Source: Tomocerus qinae
Lineage: Eukaryota > Arthropoda > Collembola > Entomobryomorpha > Tomoceridae
Assembly: GCA_020055645.1 (NCBI GenBank)
Contig: CM034546.1
Span: 62,558,001 to 62,622,000 of the forward strand
Direction of reading: 5' to 3'
DNA length: 64,000 nucleotides
The position numbers and the translations under genes were made by a program. How positions within the stretch are numbered: the stretch's first letter is position 1; each line of letters begins with the position of its first letter. This document shows positions 47,401 through 58,054 of the stretch, in pieces. The notes beneath the pieces were generated by a model. That model had not been told where the DNA came from and did no database searches. It saw only the letters and a program-made list of their open reading frames with translations.

Positions 47401-47812
47401 TGGATTGATATTCGAAAAAATGTGCACAAACTATCAAAAATATCACAATTGTGCCATAGTTTTAGAAAAATTGTTTCTGGTTATGAATAAATTTCCTTGC
47501 TTGGTTAATGCAAAACAGAGTTGTGCAAGACATTTCTTGTGGATGGCAGATATAGCAGAACGCAGTGCGGAGTGCTACGTTAAAAATGGTGAATATAGTT
47601 CAGCTATTGAAGTATGGGGAAATGTTTGTCGTCGTCTAAAATCCATACCACAAAGTTTTAATGCATTTAAAGAAATAGGAAATTATCCAGCCCGAACTAA
47701 ATTGGAGACATTTGGAAATGATTTGATAAATACAATGAGGGATAAAGAATTGTATACAGAACTAAAATTTATAGAACATGAATCAGAAGCTGTTAAAAAA
47801 TATTTTAAATAA
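44424..47812 (+). CDS. CARD-NB-ARC STAND ATPase (Apaf-1/CED-4/NLR-like), 976 aa
   Basis: Exons 44424-44564, 44947-45085 and 45162-47812 join in phase (0, then 1). Residues 1-95 form a six-helix CARD-like domain split over the first two exons. The NB-ARC module follows: P-loop GLGGIGKST (177-185), Walker B-like SLFIYDNAEE (253-262), sensor ITSRN (about 283-287), GxP-type LGYLPLALQ (338-346) and an MHD-like MHRLLQ (about 473). A very acidic insert (EDEDDTSDDDDENDNDE, about 453-469) sits just before the MHD-like motif. The last about 490 residues are helical, possibly TPR-like, with no WD40 repeats. By family, it would oligomerise on ATP and recruit CARD caspases or adaptors in apoptosis or innate immunity; the ligand is unknown. 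A start at 45209 would lose the CARD. Confidence 0.85.
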
Positions 47813-47835
47813 CAATTAATTGCACCACAGTTTTA

Positions 47836-47841
47836 AATAAA
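47836..47841 (+). terminator. Polyadenylation signal AATAAA
   Basis: AATAAA 24 bp after the stop of the CARD/NB-ARC gene. Confidence 0.55.
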
Positions 47842-48808
47842 ATGAGAAAATTTTTAAGACTTTATCTGGCATTCTATTATTTACATTATATATAACTAAT
47901 GCAATTGTGTTACAGCTATAAAAAATATGTTATAGCTTATTTGTATAATTAATATTTCATCATCATTATTGTAATCATCGGGGCATATTAGTATACTGTA
48001 TAGATTATTTTATTGAGTGAGATGGGAGGTATCTAGTAGAATCCGAATTTTCAGCATTTATTTGAAGAGCTGTAGAGCAAAGTGCAATCGACGGCAATCA
48101 GATCTAATATATTTGAATTTCATGCATTCACAATGCGATCCACAGTTTCAATGCCGGGTATCAAATATGAACATTTTTAATGTACTTACTATAATTGTAA
48201 GGAAGTAATTGTTTTTGGCAGTATTTATAGTTATTTGCGTAATGAGTAAGACTTCCTAGTTCTTGTTGTATAAATATCTATAGTTTTTATATATGCAGTA
48301 TAGTGAGAATTAAATACGGAAGTTATTTTTTTGACATTGTAGTAGTTCCTGATGACATCTTACTTCCTCTATATACCTGGTTCTTATTACTAGCATAATA
48401 TTATGTAATACACTACACATGTAATGAAAATTAGATAGGGGTCCTTATAATAATAGTAATATTTAACCATTTCCTACTTGATTTTTATGGTATTAGTAGG
48501 TATTTAGACCATTCAAATCATGAAGAAACAAAATCAGGAAGAAATAAGGATTTCCGACTTCGACACCTATTACACCTTGATAAAATTAAAAAGACAAGAG
48601 CATGTCAGTGAAAATAATATCGGACACAAGTTTATTCTAATTCAAAAATCATACAGGGTAAGACAAAGACAATGAAAATATTAGTAATACCACCAATACC
48701 ATTGAAATTGCAAAAACCTCGTTCACAAGCTTTTCTGTGTATAGTCTACAAAATATCTGGTAAATACTTCATTTTTAAAGAAGGGGAACAATTTATATTA
48801 TTGTAAAA
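47842..48808. other. Intergenic between NB-ARC and IR genes
   Basis: AT-rich with short open frames only. No gene is supported. Confidence 0.45.
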
Positions 48809-51267
48809 ATGTTTTCTACTAATTTAGTGATAATTACATTGCTATTTGCATGCCATTATGAAGCAATAGCAAGAAATAATCAAGTCCACCCAGACAAAGT
48901 ATTTTCTACCTTAGCAAATTCAGTACATTGCGATTGTCGTCTCTACATATTCCTATTTAACACCTTCGAAGGAGAGAATGTAGATCTTGAGTCAATTGAT
49001 CAGCCATTTGCTCTCGTTCGAGGATCTACTGTGATGAAATCATTACCAGAAGATTATCGTGCACTTTACAATACTAGTTCTCAACCTTTTAGGGATAGAT
49101 TTAAAGAATATGCAAGATTTGATCCTTTTTATTACAAAATGATAGATAAGCCAAAGCTTTTAAATTTGAGAGATTTACCGCAGTTTTTCTTCAAGTATCT
49201 TCAAAACCTTTTTGTTGAATCATTTTACAAAAAAGTGCCATCAATGAATATTGCTTACAAACACCTTAATTGCCTATCATATTTTCTTCTCTATCCAGAA
49301 AAGAAATATAATTCCTTAGATCAGACCGATCCTTATTTAGCCTCTGCATTTTTGAAATCAGCGTTCATTGGTAAAGTCGATACCAATTACATAATGACCG
49401 CAAACAGACAATACTCAAGTTTTACATATTATGACAGAACATTCTTTTACCAATTTGAGATATCATCAAAGGACAGAGAAGATGAATTGGTTGGCTTAGA
49501 TAATGTCTTCAAAGCGCCTTTCGAATTATCTGAATTTAGTATACACTTTCTGCCGGAAAACTCGTACATTTATTCGTTTCCTACAGAACAAAATCGAGAT
49601 CTTTCAATCCTAGGACTTTATCCTACTTTGCACAATAGCGACTACAACATGGAGAAGAACATCCAACAGAATTACATCGTGCCATTAAAGCATAAGGTAA
49701 TTGTAGACTTCGAAGTTGAAAGACGAAACAAAATACTTTTCTACGAAAAGATCCTTCCTCGACAGACATGCATTTACATGGGACCTAATATTGTTGGAGG
49801 GAAAGCATTGCATAAAGAATCCTTTAGGAAAATAACAAAACGATATTCTATCGCTTATACTTTGGCTTCGATATTATTTTCAAGATTTAATGACAGATTT
49901 TGGTGCTGGTTCAGGCGGTTCAGGTCCTAGTCCTGATTACTTTTTCCAATGCATGCCGAGTGAAACAACTGGGAATAAAAGTCTCTTCACGTCCAGATGT
50001 GAAAGAATTTCGTGGATCGCTATTCCCAATAAAAGAAGATAGTCTTAGTTTCATAACTTGCGATGGGATGTTGGAGGAATTAACGTTTTGCGTTTTCATC
50101 CGTCCATTTGAGATTGACTTGTGGTGGACTATAATTGTTTTCTTGATCAGCAATTTTGCGTGGCTGTGCTTTCTCATTTATCATACACAATGCAAAAATT
50201 ACACGATGTCAGTTCTACTGTTATATGCATATTTACTCGAGATATCTTTGGCCCCACATAAAAAGTTACAAAAATCGAGAGCATTCAATATTTTCATCGG
50301 TTCATTCATTCTGATGGGCATCATTGTCACAAATGGATATAAAGGACTAATCACTAATTACATGACTATTAAATCAGTGACTAAACATGAAAACTTCCAA
50401 GATCTGCTAAAAAGAAATTTTACATACTTTTCTCCAACTACATCGGATTTCGTAGAATATGACCTTCGATACGACTATGACACGGGGCAGCAGCTTTGGA
50501 ATCATGGTTATCGTACTGTTTCCGAGTCGCAAACTATATTCGGTACTCAAATTCGTAACAATGGTACAGGATATAATTATTATTATCAAAACGGTAGCAG
50601 CTATTTAGACCACATCAAGGTACCTATAGACTACCCTCATGTGACATTTCAAATGGCTATAGCAATGTGTGATAAAGTGGCCTTTGTTGACAAAACTTTC
50701 CATCTTGACAGATTCTATGTCAAATCTGCATGGCCCACAAATACTTCCCATGTTCATCTACAATTGTACGAAGGAACAGAATTGCTGTTGCCACAAGTGG
50801 AGTACATGATTTTGTATAATGAAATATTTTCAAGTCTTTTCAATATTAAAATGCATTCTATTATTCAATCCGGAATGATTCCAATTTGGGAACATTTTAT
50901 AAATAGACAATGGATCATTAATAAAGGTGGACTCATTTCTAGACATGGTCCGAGGATAAAGCCAATTGGACTAGAATCAAATATCACTGTATTCCTAATT
51001 CTTTATATGATTGGGATCGGCATTACATTTATGGCAATATTGTGCGAAAATTATGGCGTTCTGTTTCGAGTAGCTTCTATTTTTCTTAAGTTTGTCTCAA
51101 TGGTTTGTATCGATGTGGGAAAATGTTTCTTAATATTATTTTACTGGTTTGGAAGTTTCATTACTGGCCTTAGAAAATGTCTTTTGTACTGTAGAATAAG
51201 TATATTTTCCATAAGCGTATGGAGCTATTTAAAAATAAGAAATAGTAAGCCATGCAAAGGAAAATAA
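48809..51267 (+). CDS. Divergent ionotropic receptor (IR) with one apparent frameshift
   Basis: Signal peptide (first about 22 aa), a long extracellular region, then TM1 (LWWTIIVFLISNFAWLCFL), a pore segment, TM2 (FIGSFILMGIIVTNGYKGLI), the S2 lobe, TM3 (ITVFLILYMIGIGITFMAIL) and an unusually long hydrophobic C-terminal stretch (SIFLKFVSMVCIDVGKCFLI). Two frames cover it: 48809-49930 and, shifted, about 49900-51267. Alignment with the IR at 7252 places the change at TTTT (49895-49898): one more T would join FNDRF to LVLVQAVQVLVLITFS. Everything else is open over 2.4 kb, so this is either a very recent null allele or a base-call error. It is much more distant from the other two IRs than they are from each other. 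Confidence 0.75.
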
Positions 51268-52360
51268 AAAAATGAATTAACTGGCGCCTCAATTGTCAAG
51301 TTATGAAACCGGTAAAATTGAATTCATGTCGTTAATCGTAGTTTAATAGTAACTATTTGATTTTATTAATTTTCATAGTTAAACACTGCAGATATCCGTA
51401 AATATTCAATTATTCAAATGACAGCGTTTATAATTCGGTGCATTGGTAGTTGGTATAGACCTCAACCTCAATCTAAATTTCAATTTCAAAAAAGGAATCC
51501 AAACTATATTTAACAGTATTGAAATTGAACTATGAATAAATTAATATAACTCACCCAAAACCACTATTTTAATAATATTATGGATTGTATTAAATTGATT
51601 TTCTTCATTTGAACATTTATATAGGAAACAGTGGAAACACATTAGACATAAATGGGTATCCAAAGTTATAATGCTAACACTTGCTACCAGAATAGTTGTT
51701 ATATACTATAACCTAAAACTTTAAATATAGTTAAAGTTCGACTTTTAACATTAGTCGAACAAATATGATAAAATATGTCATGATATTTTGGCTCTAAGTA
51801 AGTATAGGCGGACAAAATAAACGAAGAATTTGGTACTGGTGCAGTTAGAATATAATGCTATAATGTCTATGATAGAATAGAATGCTTGCTTGGTAAGAAT
51901 TTACAGTCTATAATGCAACTGCAGTTTTTTGGACACTAACCACATTATAGCACACAGGCACTATAATAAACTATATACCCAAAATCGAAATCATTGATAT
52001 GTAAGTCCAGAAAACTGTTTTGTGAGACCTGAGACGGACATACCTTAGCTGACGAAAGTTAATATGAGACAATTTAATGTAAATACCATTTATCGGCACT
52101 TTACCCGAAAGGCATCTTGTAACACATCCGAAAGACCATCATTAAACCACACTAAAAGCTCCCAAATTACGTTTTAAGTACAGAAAAGTTACAAATGTAG
52201 ACAATTTTTAACATCATAGCGACTAATTTAATAATGTTAAACCAATTATTACCGCTCAATTAAAATGACTACAACAGAGTTAGATGGGTCATAAAATATT
52301 ACCAAAAAATAGAAAGTATTTGTTGTCAGTATAAACGACCCACTACAACATTTAATACTT
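51268..52360. other. Intergenic, AT-rich
   Basis: No gene, RNA or clear repeat boundary was recognised. Confidence 0.45.
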
Positions 52361-53045
52361 CTAGCTTTGGGCTATAAAATATCTTGCTTTCTTCGCAATT
52401 AATATTACCTACTGTCTGGCTTTATAAAAATCAGAATGATGACCTTTAGTAACCCCATTGTTGACAAATATTTTTTGAGTACTATACTTCACACCAAATT
52501 ACAGGAGCCATACAGTCTTTAGTGTCACATTTGACTGTAACCACAACAACATTGTTTATTAAACCGAAATAAAAAAATATTGAAGAAAAAATATTTGTTA
52601 TAGGCGACTGGGGTTAGTAGAAGTCATCATTCGGATTTTTATAAAGCCAGACAGTATATATTAGGTTTCCACTTAGTGGTAATATATTTGAGACCATTGA
52701 AGGATTAAAACGAAACTAAAACAATATGTCAACGAAACTACGTTTGCCTGAGTAAGTGTAATTCTATCAAGTACTGGAACGTTTTCTTAAATATTGAAAT
52801 AATGTTTATTTGCAAGTTGGGTTAGCGGCATTTAAGATTGTTATTCCTCGCTTTTGGTTATAAAACATCCTACTTTCTCTTCATTATATATTATTAAACA
52901 TCTACGATAATATATTTAAGAACATTGAAGAACTAAAACGAAATTAAGGTAATGTCGATAAAACTAAAGTTGCCAAGTAAGTGTCATTGCATCAAGAACT
53001 GGAATTTATATATTGATGCTTCTAAATAATGTTTGTAATATAATT
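52361..53045. repeat. Two tandem copies of a dispersed non-coding repeat
   Basis: A unit of about 200 bp (CTATAAAA...ATCTTGCTTTC...ATATATTTGAGACCATTGAAG...AACGAAACTAA...AATAATGTTTG) occurs at about 52361-52815, split by the MITE at 52412-52654, and again at about 52841-53040. A third copy lies at about 62115-62300. Confidence 0.7.
52412..52654. mobile_element. TA-flanked MITE (Tc1/mariner-like), 243 bp
   Basis: Inverted ends CTGTCTGGCTTTATAAAAAT and its complement continue for more than 30 bp with one mismatch, flanked by TA on both sides (52410-52411 and 52655-52656). It interrupts the dispersed repeat, whose other copies lack it. Confidence 0.8.
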
Positions 53046-53181
53046 CTTAGGTTATGTTTGCGCTATTTCTTGCCAGTTATAATTCGGTGATTCATTACAT
53101 AGTACGAGAGATCGTATATTCATTCAAGTCATCATTCTTCAATACGCAATACCGTCTTCATAAATAAATAAATGACTGCAA

Positions 53182-54060
53182 TGCACATTGCGGCAAATGA
53201 GAGTAAATAGTGGATAAATTCAGTTTGAGGGTTTTAAATTCCAAATCCTTATATTTTGTTTTAAAAACGCTTTTCTTGCGTTTTATGAAGCTTTACTTGC
53301 TCTTAACTTAAAATTCTACATTTTCCTTATCTACAGTATGGGGCCCCAGAAAATGTCCATATACTGATTTGTCATATAAATGAGAATTCTTATTTTGAAG
53401 CCTAAAATCTACTAGATTTAAGGCAATCGACATTGATTTTTCTCAGATTAGTAGCAGCAGCATCGATTACTTGCTGAACTTGATTGTTTTATCAAAAAAT
53501 ATTGCTGTAAAATGGTAAAAGTTCGAATTAAAAAAAAACAATTATTAAATTATTTAAAATATCAGAAAAATTTATAGAAAAGCAAAAAAAATTGATGGAT
53601 CGGATATTTTTAGCAGGTAACTTTAAGATTTCGAAATTTATATTTGGTTATAAAAACGAAAATCTGATTTACAAATGAACACTTCATAGTTCCCCATACC
53701 ATAAACTCCAATTTTCAAAAATTTGTTTCTCAGAGAGGCGCAAAGATGCGCAGCTGATTTTAATACACAATAAAGTAAGAACCCTAATCTTAATTGTAGC
53801 GTTGACAGAATTATCCTAAAGGACCCTAATTTTTTTTCCTGGCCTTCTGTAGCCATTGCTTGTAAATGTGTAGGAAATTTAAACGTAGTGCAATGTTTGG
53901 CATATAATTTGTCATGCTTATGATAAACGAATAAACTTCAAATTTTCAGATTGATTCACAAATATATCTGAGACTTATTTAAAAATGCTAGTTTATCAAA
54001 ATTTAAATTTTAAAATTGACGCATAAATCCACAAAATGAATGAGTTTGCCGCAATGTGCA
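53182..54060. mobile_element. Element with 16-bp terminal inverted repeats
   Basis: TGCACATTGCGGCAAA (53182-53197) and its exact complement TTTGCCGCAATGTGCA (54045-54060) bound 879 bp of AT-rich non-coding DNA; weaker inverted similarity continues inward. No clear target duplication. Confidence 0.6.
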
Positions 54061-55752
54061 ATGTATTATACATTAGGGTTTTAAGCCCACAAATTCCATG
54101 TTAAATTTCACATTAATAAGTAGTGTTCTTACGTTTGTTGTTTCATATATCGTTGGATATTCAAAACTTTTGAGTGACGGCTTGCGAATCAAAAGCCGTC
54201 AGTGTTTAGCGTTTAATAGACAATGCAATTACAATGCTACGAATCCATACAGAGAGATTATTAAGCAGTTATACAAAAAAATTGTGAAAAAAATTGGCGT
54301 TTAGCAAAATCTCACCCGGCGTTTATAAGAAACTATATGGAATTGAAATTACCAAGAATGTGACAAGGCGCTGCATATATTTTATTCACAGTTTTATTTA
54401 CAGTTTTATTAGAATACCAAATACCTTCTTCAGTTTCATCATGTGGAATCTGTATAATGTTATATTATGTGTGTGTTTCTGTTTATTTAGTCATGTTTTT
54501 AACAAGTATGCATGATGAACAATGAAGACTTTAATGAGAGACGATGCATACTAAAGACGCAAGCCTTCGAGGATAGAAATAAATTATTACCATCCCAACA
54601 AACCACCAAGAATTAAAATTGTTTTTGTATTTGTGCTCACCATATTCGTTCAAAATTAAATACCCATCAGGAAAGAGAGTCAGTTGACCTACTTTAGGCA
54701 AACGCGCGTCGAACGTACTGACAAGACATTTACAAAGAGTTACAGCTTAAATGGTATTATGATTTAAATCTAATTTGAAATGTAACGTGTCTATGTAGCC
54801 TCATCTCCACTACGCTAATACATCCATAAATTACACACTCTTAGGCACTCTCATAACAAGCTAAGGTATATATATCTTTGTATCATAGTGACGTATATTA
54901 ATATTTTAACATTACGGCTTTCAAGGGCGTATCTAGAAATTGGATCTAGGGGGTGCTAATTTCTAAAATTGATTACTGCAAAAATCAAAAAAATTAGAAC
55001 ACCTCAATATAATGAAAAATACATATTCGCGCGAAGCGCGAAAATTTTTTTTTCTTTTTAATCTTCTTTGTCATAAAAAAGTCCCCTTTATATCGAGATT
55101 TAGTGGGAAGAAGGCAGCACCCCTTCTAAATACGTGTGCGATTTATCAGCTATTCGACAGATTTAATTTTAGGTATTTTAAACCGAAAACCTCATTTCAG
55201 AAATGGCCAATTGATGGGTACATTTAATTTTGCAAGTTCTATATATCACTATAATGATAGCTACTCAAGTACCCTTTAACACTAACCTATGACTTTCAAA
55301 TTTTTACTGGATGTTCATCTCATAGTCAGAACCTTAAATGATCATTTTCATAACGTCGGTTTCATAGAAATGATTTTCTGATTTTTTGAAATTCAAATTT
55401 TAACATGGGAGGGATAGAGAAAAACTCAGACTTCAAAACCTATCATCTTCGCTATCAAATTTTTTGTACAGCTTCTAAGGACTAACGCTAAGGTCCTCAA
55501 GTAGCGGATTTTTGATATATTGATTCTACGATTTTATAATGAATTTTGAAAATTCAATTATCCATTCGTGCTTCTTCCCTCCGTACTTGGGGGTCTATAG
55601 TGACTACACGCACACTGTAAGTGCGACCAAGGCCAACATAGGTGGGTCATATGGTCTTTTGGGGTTGTTTAAAATGACGGGGTGATTTAAAATTATATGT
55701 TATGTCCATATAATATTAATGATATTTTGAAAATCAGGCGCTGATGAAAGGA

Positions 55753-56300
55753 CACACTTAGAAATCCAGTAAAAGTGGTTTAACATTATTAACTTAATGT
55801 TAAAATTTAACATTAAATAAGGCACCTGCAATATTTTTTTAATGTAAGTTTTAACAGTAAATGTCCTGTAGGCAAAAGTCACGTTAATTTTATGTTAACT
55901 TGACATGACCATAACGTTAGTTGAGGTTAACAGTATGTCATGTCAAGTCACCTCAGTTAGATTTATCACCAGCAATAACCACCTTAACATTTCATGTGGC
56001 GGTGTGGTTCAGTGTGTAGGGTGTCCGCCTGAGTAGTGCATGGAACTGGGATCGCTTCCTGGCTTCACTTCTTGCAACATCAACATTAAATAATGTTATA
56101 ATGACATTATTCCTAACATGAGGCAATGTTAACTTTTAACATGATCCCATGTTAATTTTAACCACAAATACTGTTAAAATATTAACAGGATGTGGACAAT
56201 GTTAATTTAACGCTAAATAATGTGTAACCATCCCTACGTGATTTCTAAGGTGATATACTGTTAAATATAACAGTATATCAGCTTAGGATTTCTAAGTGTG
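55753..56300. mobile_element. TIR element nested in the Helitron
   Basis: CACACTTAGAAATCC (55753) and GGATTTCTAAGTGTG (56286-56300) bound about 550 bp dense in TTAACATT and AATGTTAA words. Possible GA target duplication. It contains a tRNA-like segment. Confidence 0.6.
55997..56068 (+). other. tRNA-like sequence (A-box and B-box), SINE head or relic
   Basis: GGCGGTGTGGTTCAGTGTG resembles a tRNA 5' half with A-box, and GGGATCGCTTCC about 40 bases on resembles a B-box with one extra base. The cloverleaf is imperfect and it lies within a transposon, so a SINE-type relic is more likely than a functional tRNA. Confidence 0.4.
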
Positions 56301-57220
56301 GACTTCAAACATTAACTTAGAAAAATTTCGGTGTTTGGATAAATGATGTTGAATTTGGTGGGCTATTATTATGTTGATTCGATAAGTATTGTATTTTGTT
56401 CCCCGTCCGTAGGACGGGCATATTTCTAGTAAGATAATCTCAGATCCTAAGGTTCAATATAGGGAAAAAGGATTCAGAAATGCTCGAACATAATATAAGG
56501 TGAAATTGTATCATATGAAAACGAAAATATGTTTCCCCCAATTTGGATGTAAACAATTAAATGTTAACTAAATGATGAAAACTCGATAATATCTAGTGTG
56601 TTTTCTAAATATTTAGGGGGTTCTTAAGCACCCTAGCACCCCCCCTAAATACGTCCTTGACGGCTTTACTTGACATATAAACATTATTGACAAGGAATGC
56701 CCTACTATCCACAGTTATTATTTTGGTTTAGGCACCTTTCGACCAGAAAGTTGGAGCCTATTTTTGCTAACCGCTGCTGTGCAAACTAAAGTATATTTAA
56801 ATTATTGTATTTTACAAGTTAAATTTACCAAAGAAAGAACTATAATTTGTAATTACGGTTATATGTGGCGTTTTGAATTTAATCATTACGCTAGGTTCGT
56901 ACTTTGCTGAGAAATGACAAAATAAACTAGTTACTAAATAAGATTTGTACATGATGTCTTTGTTTACCATTCCCGGTAGGATCTATGTATATAAAAACTT
57001 AAATAAATGTACTCTACTTGTCACACTTGATCTTGAATTATTATTAACAATTATTTAAAAGCTAAAACCGATGTCCTGATATCGATAACTTAAGCTAACT
57101 ATGTTAACTCAAAAAGAGGATTTATCTGCCGTAATCTGTTAGCCTGGCTAAGCTTAACCTAACCTAAAATTATTCTCCTCATCTAACGGAATACTCCCAG
57201 TCAGTTTCGTTAACCCAAAA

Positions 57221-58054
57221 GAATCGTAACATTAGGATTATCCGTAACGGCTTAGGCAAATTAGTGATTTTCGGACATATCCATGTAAGGATGTATAAAG
57301 TGGTATAGGCAATATTAGTCTATATAGGTGTAAGTATATAAAAGAGTGTAAAAGTAAATGCATGTAATCTAGCTAGATTTAAAGATAACAATAAATGGAT
57401 ACCATAATAATATAAAAAATGTTCAAAGCCGAAGGTGGCTGTCTAATGTTCATCGCTGATTTGCATGGAGCAGACGGCGATAAGAAATACAAAAGCGGAA
57501 GAAAGTATAAGCACCTCACTATACTTTACATCCATATACATATACAGCAATGCAATATATTATCAGGAGGGAAATCCGGGTTAGACTGAAAGATGCCCGT
57601 TTCCTTGTATTCCTGACTCTGGTTCGGCTCAATGCACCTAAAACTGCTAGACTTTATGATCGGGATGAGTGAAATGACTGCACAAAAGAGAGAACGACAA
57701 GATTTGGACACAGACGATAGTAGAAGTTTATTACAAAGAAATGTGACACGATCTGTTTTGCTCTAAGTTCCCTAAACCCGACACTGACTGACTGAGGACG
57801 ACGAGGGTTCCCGACCAACTGGCGAGAGTCTCCGTCTCTCTGAGTATATGGAGTCTCGAAGTGGGAGGTAGGAGTTCCATTAGAATATTATAGACGTGAT
57901 GTTAATGAGGGTGGTAGTGGGTGGTGAGGAGCCTCCTCACAATATATGTAACAGATACATTTAGGTGACAATGAACTATTTTCACCTAGTATTTATTAAA
58001 GATGTAAACCTAAAATTATCCATGTTGACCAAGAATAATACAACTATGTGTGTT
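57221..58054. other. Intergenic, with a GC-richer stretch at 57713-57950
   Basis: The part around 57713-57950 (GACGACGAGGGTTCCCGACC, GGTGAGGAGCCTCCTCAC) is unlike its AT-rich surroundings and could be a solo LTR or other repeat fragment, but no ends or target duplication were identified. Confidence 0.35.

Larger units (their letters stand above)
55246..56429 (+). mobile_element. Non-autonomous Helitron nested in the hAT element
   Basis: Begins A|TCACTATAATGATAG (55246) and ends with the hairpin CCCGTCCGTAGGACGGG (56402-56418), then CATATTTCTAG|T (56429), so it is inserted between A and T without target duplication, as Helitrons are. The sequence that continues after it (TAAGATAATCTC) is uninterrupted in the related hAT copy at 6497-7232, near 6775-6785. 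Confidence 0.8.
54922..56659 (+). mobile_element. hAT-type element, copy 2 (carries nested insertions)
   Basis: Ends CAAGGGCGTATCTAG and CTAAATACGTCCTTG with a perfect 8-bp duplication ACGGCTTT (54914-54921 and 56660-56667). The paralogous block has the empty site TTACGGCTTTACTTGAC at about 63432. The 736-bp copy at 6497 is the same family. Much of the extra length here is a Helitron. Confidence 0.92.
54304..57220 (+). repeat. Dispersed segmental duplication, copy 1 (interrupted)
   Basis: From AAAATCTCACCCGGCG (about 54304) onward this matches 62772-64000 closely and in the same orientation. After removal of the hAT insertion (54922-56659 plus one 8-bp duplication) the match continues to about 57220, near the point where copy 2 leaves the window. 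Copy 2 has about 40 bp (63201-63240) missing here. No coding content. Confidence 0.85.

Noticed and set aside
57713..57950. Solo LTR
   Set aside because: Base composition is suggestive, but no TG...CA ends, target duplication, primer-binding site or second copy were found.
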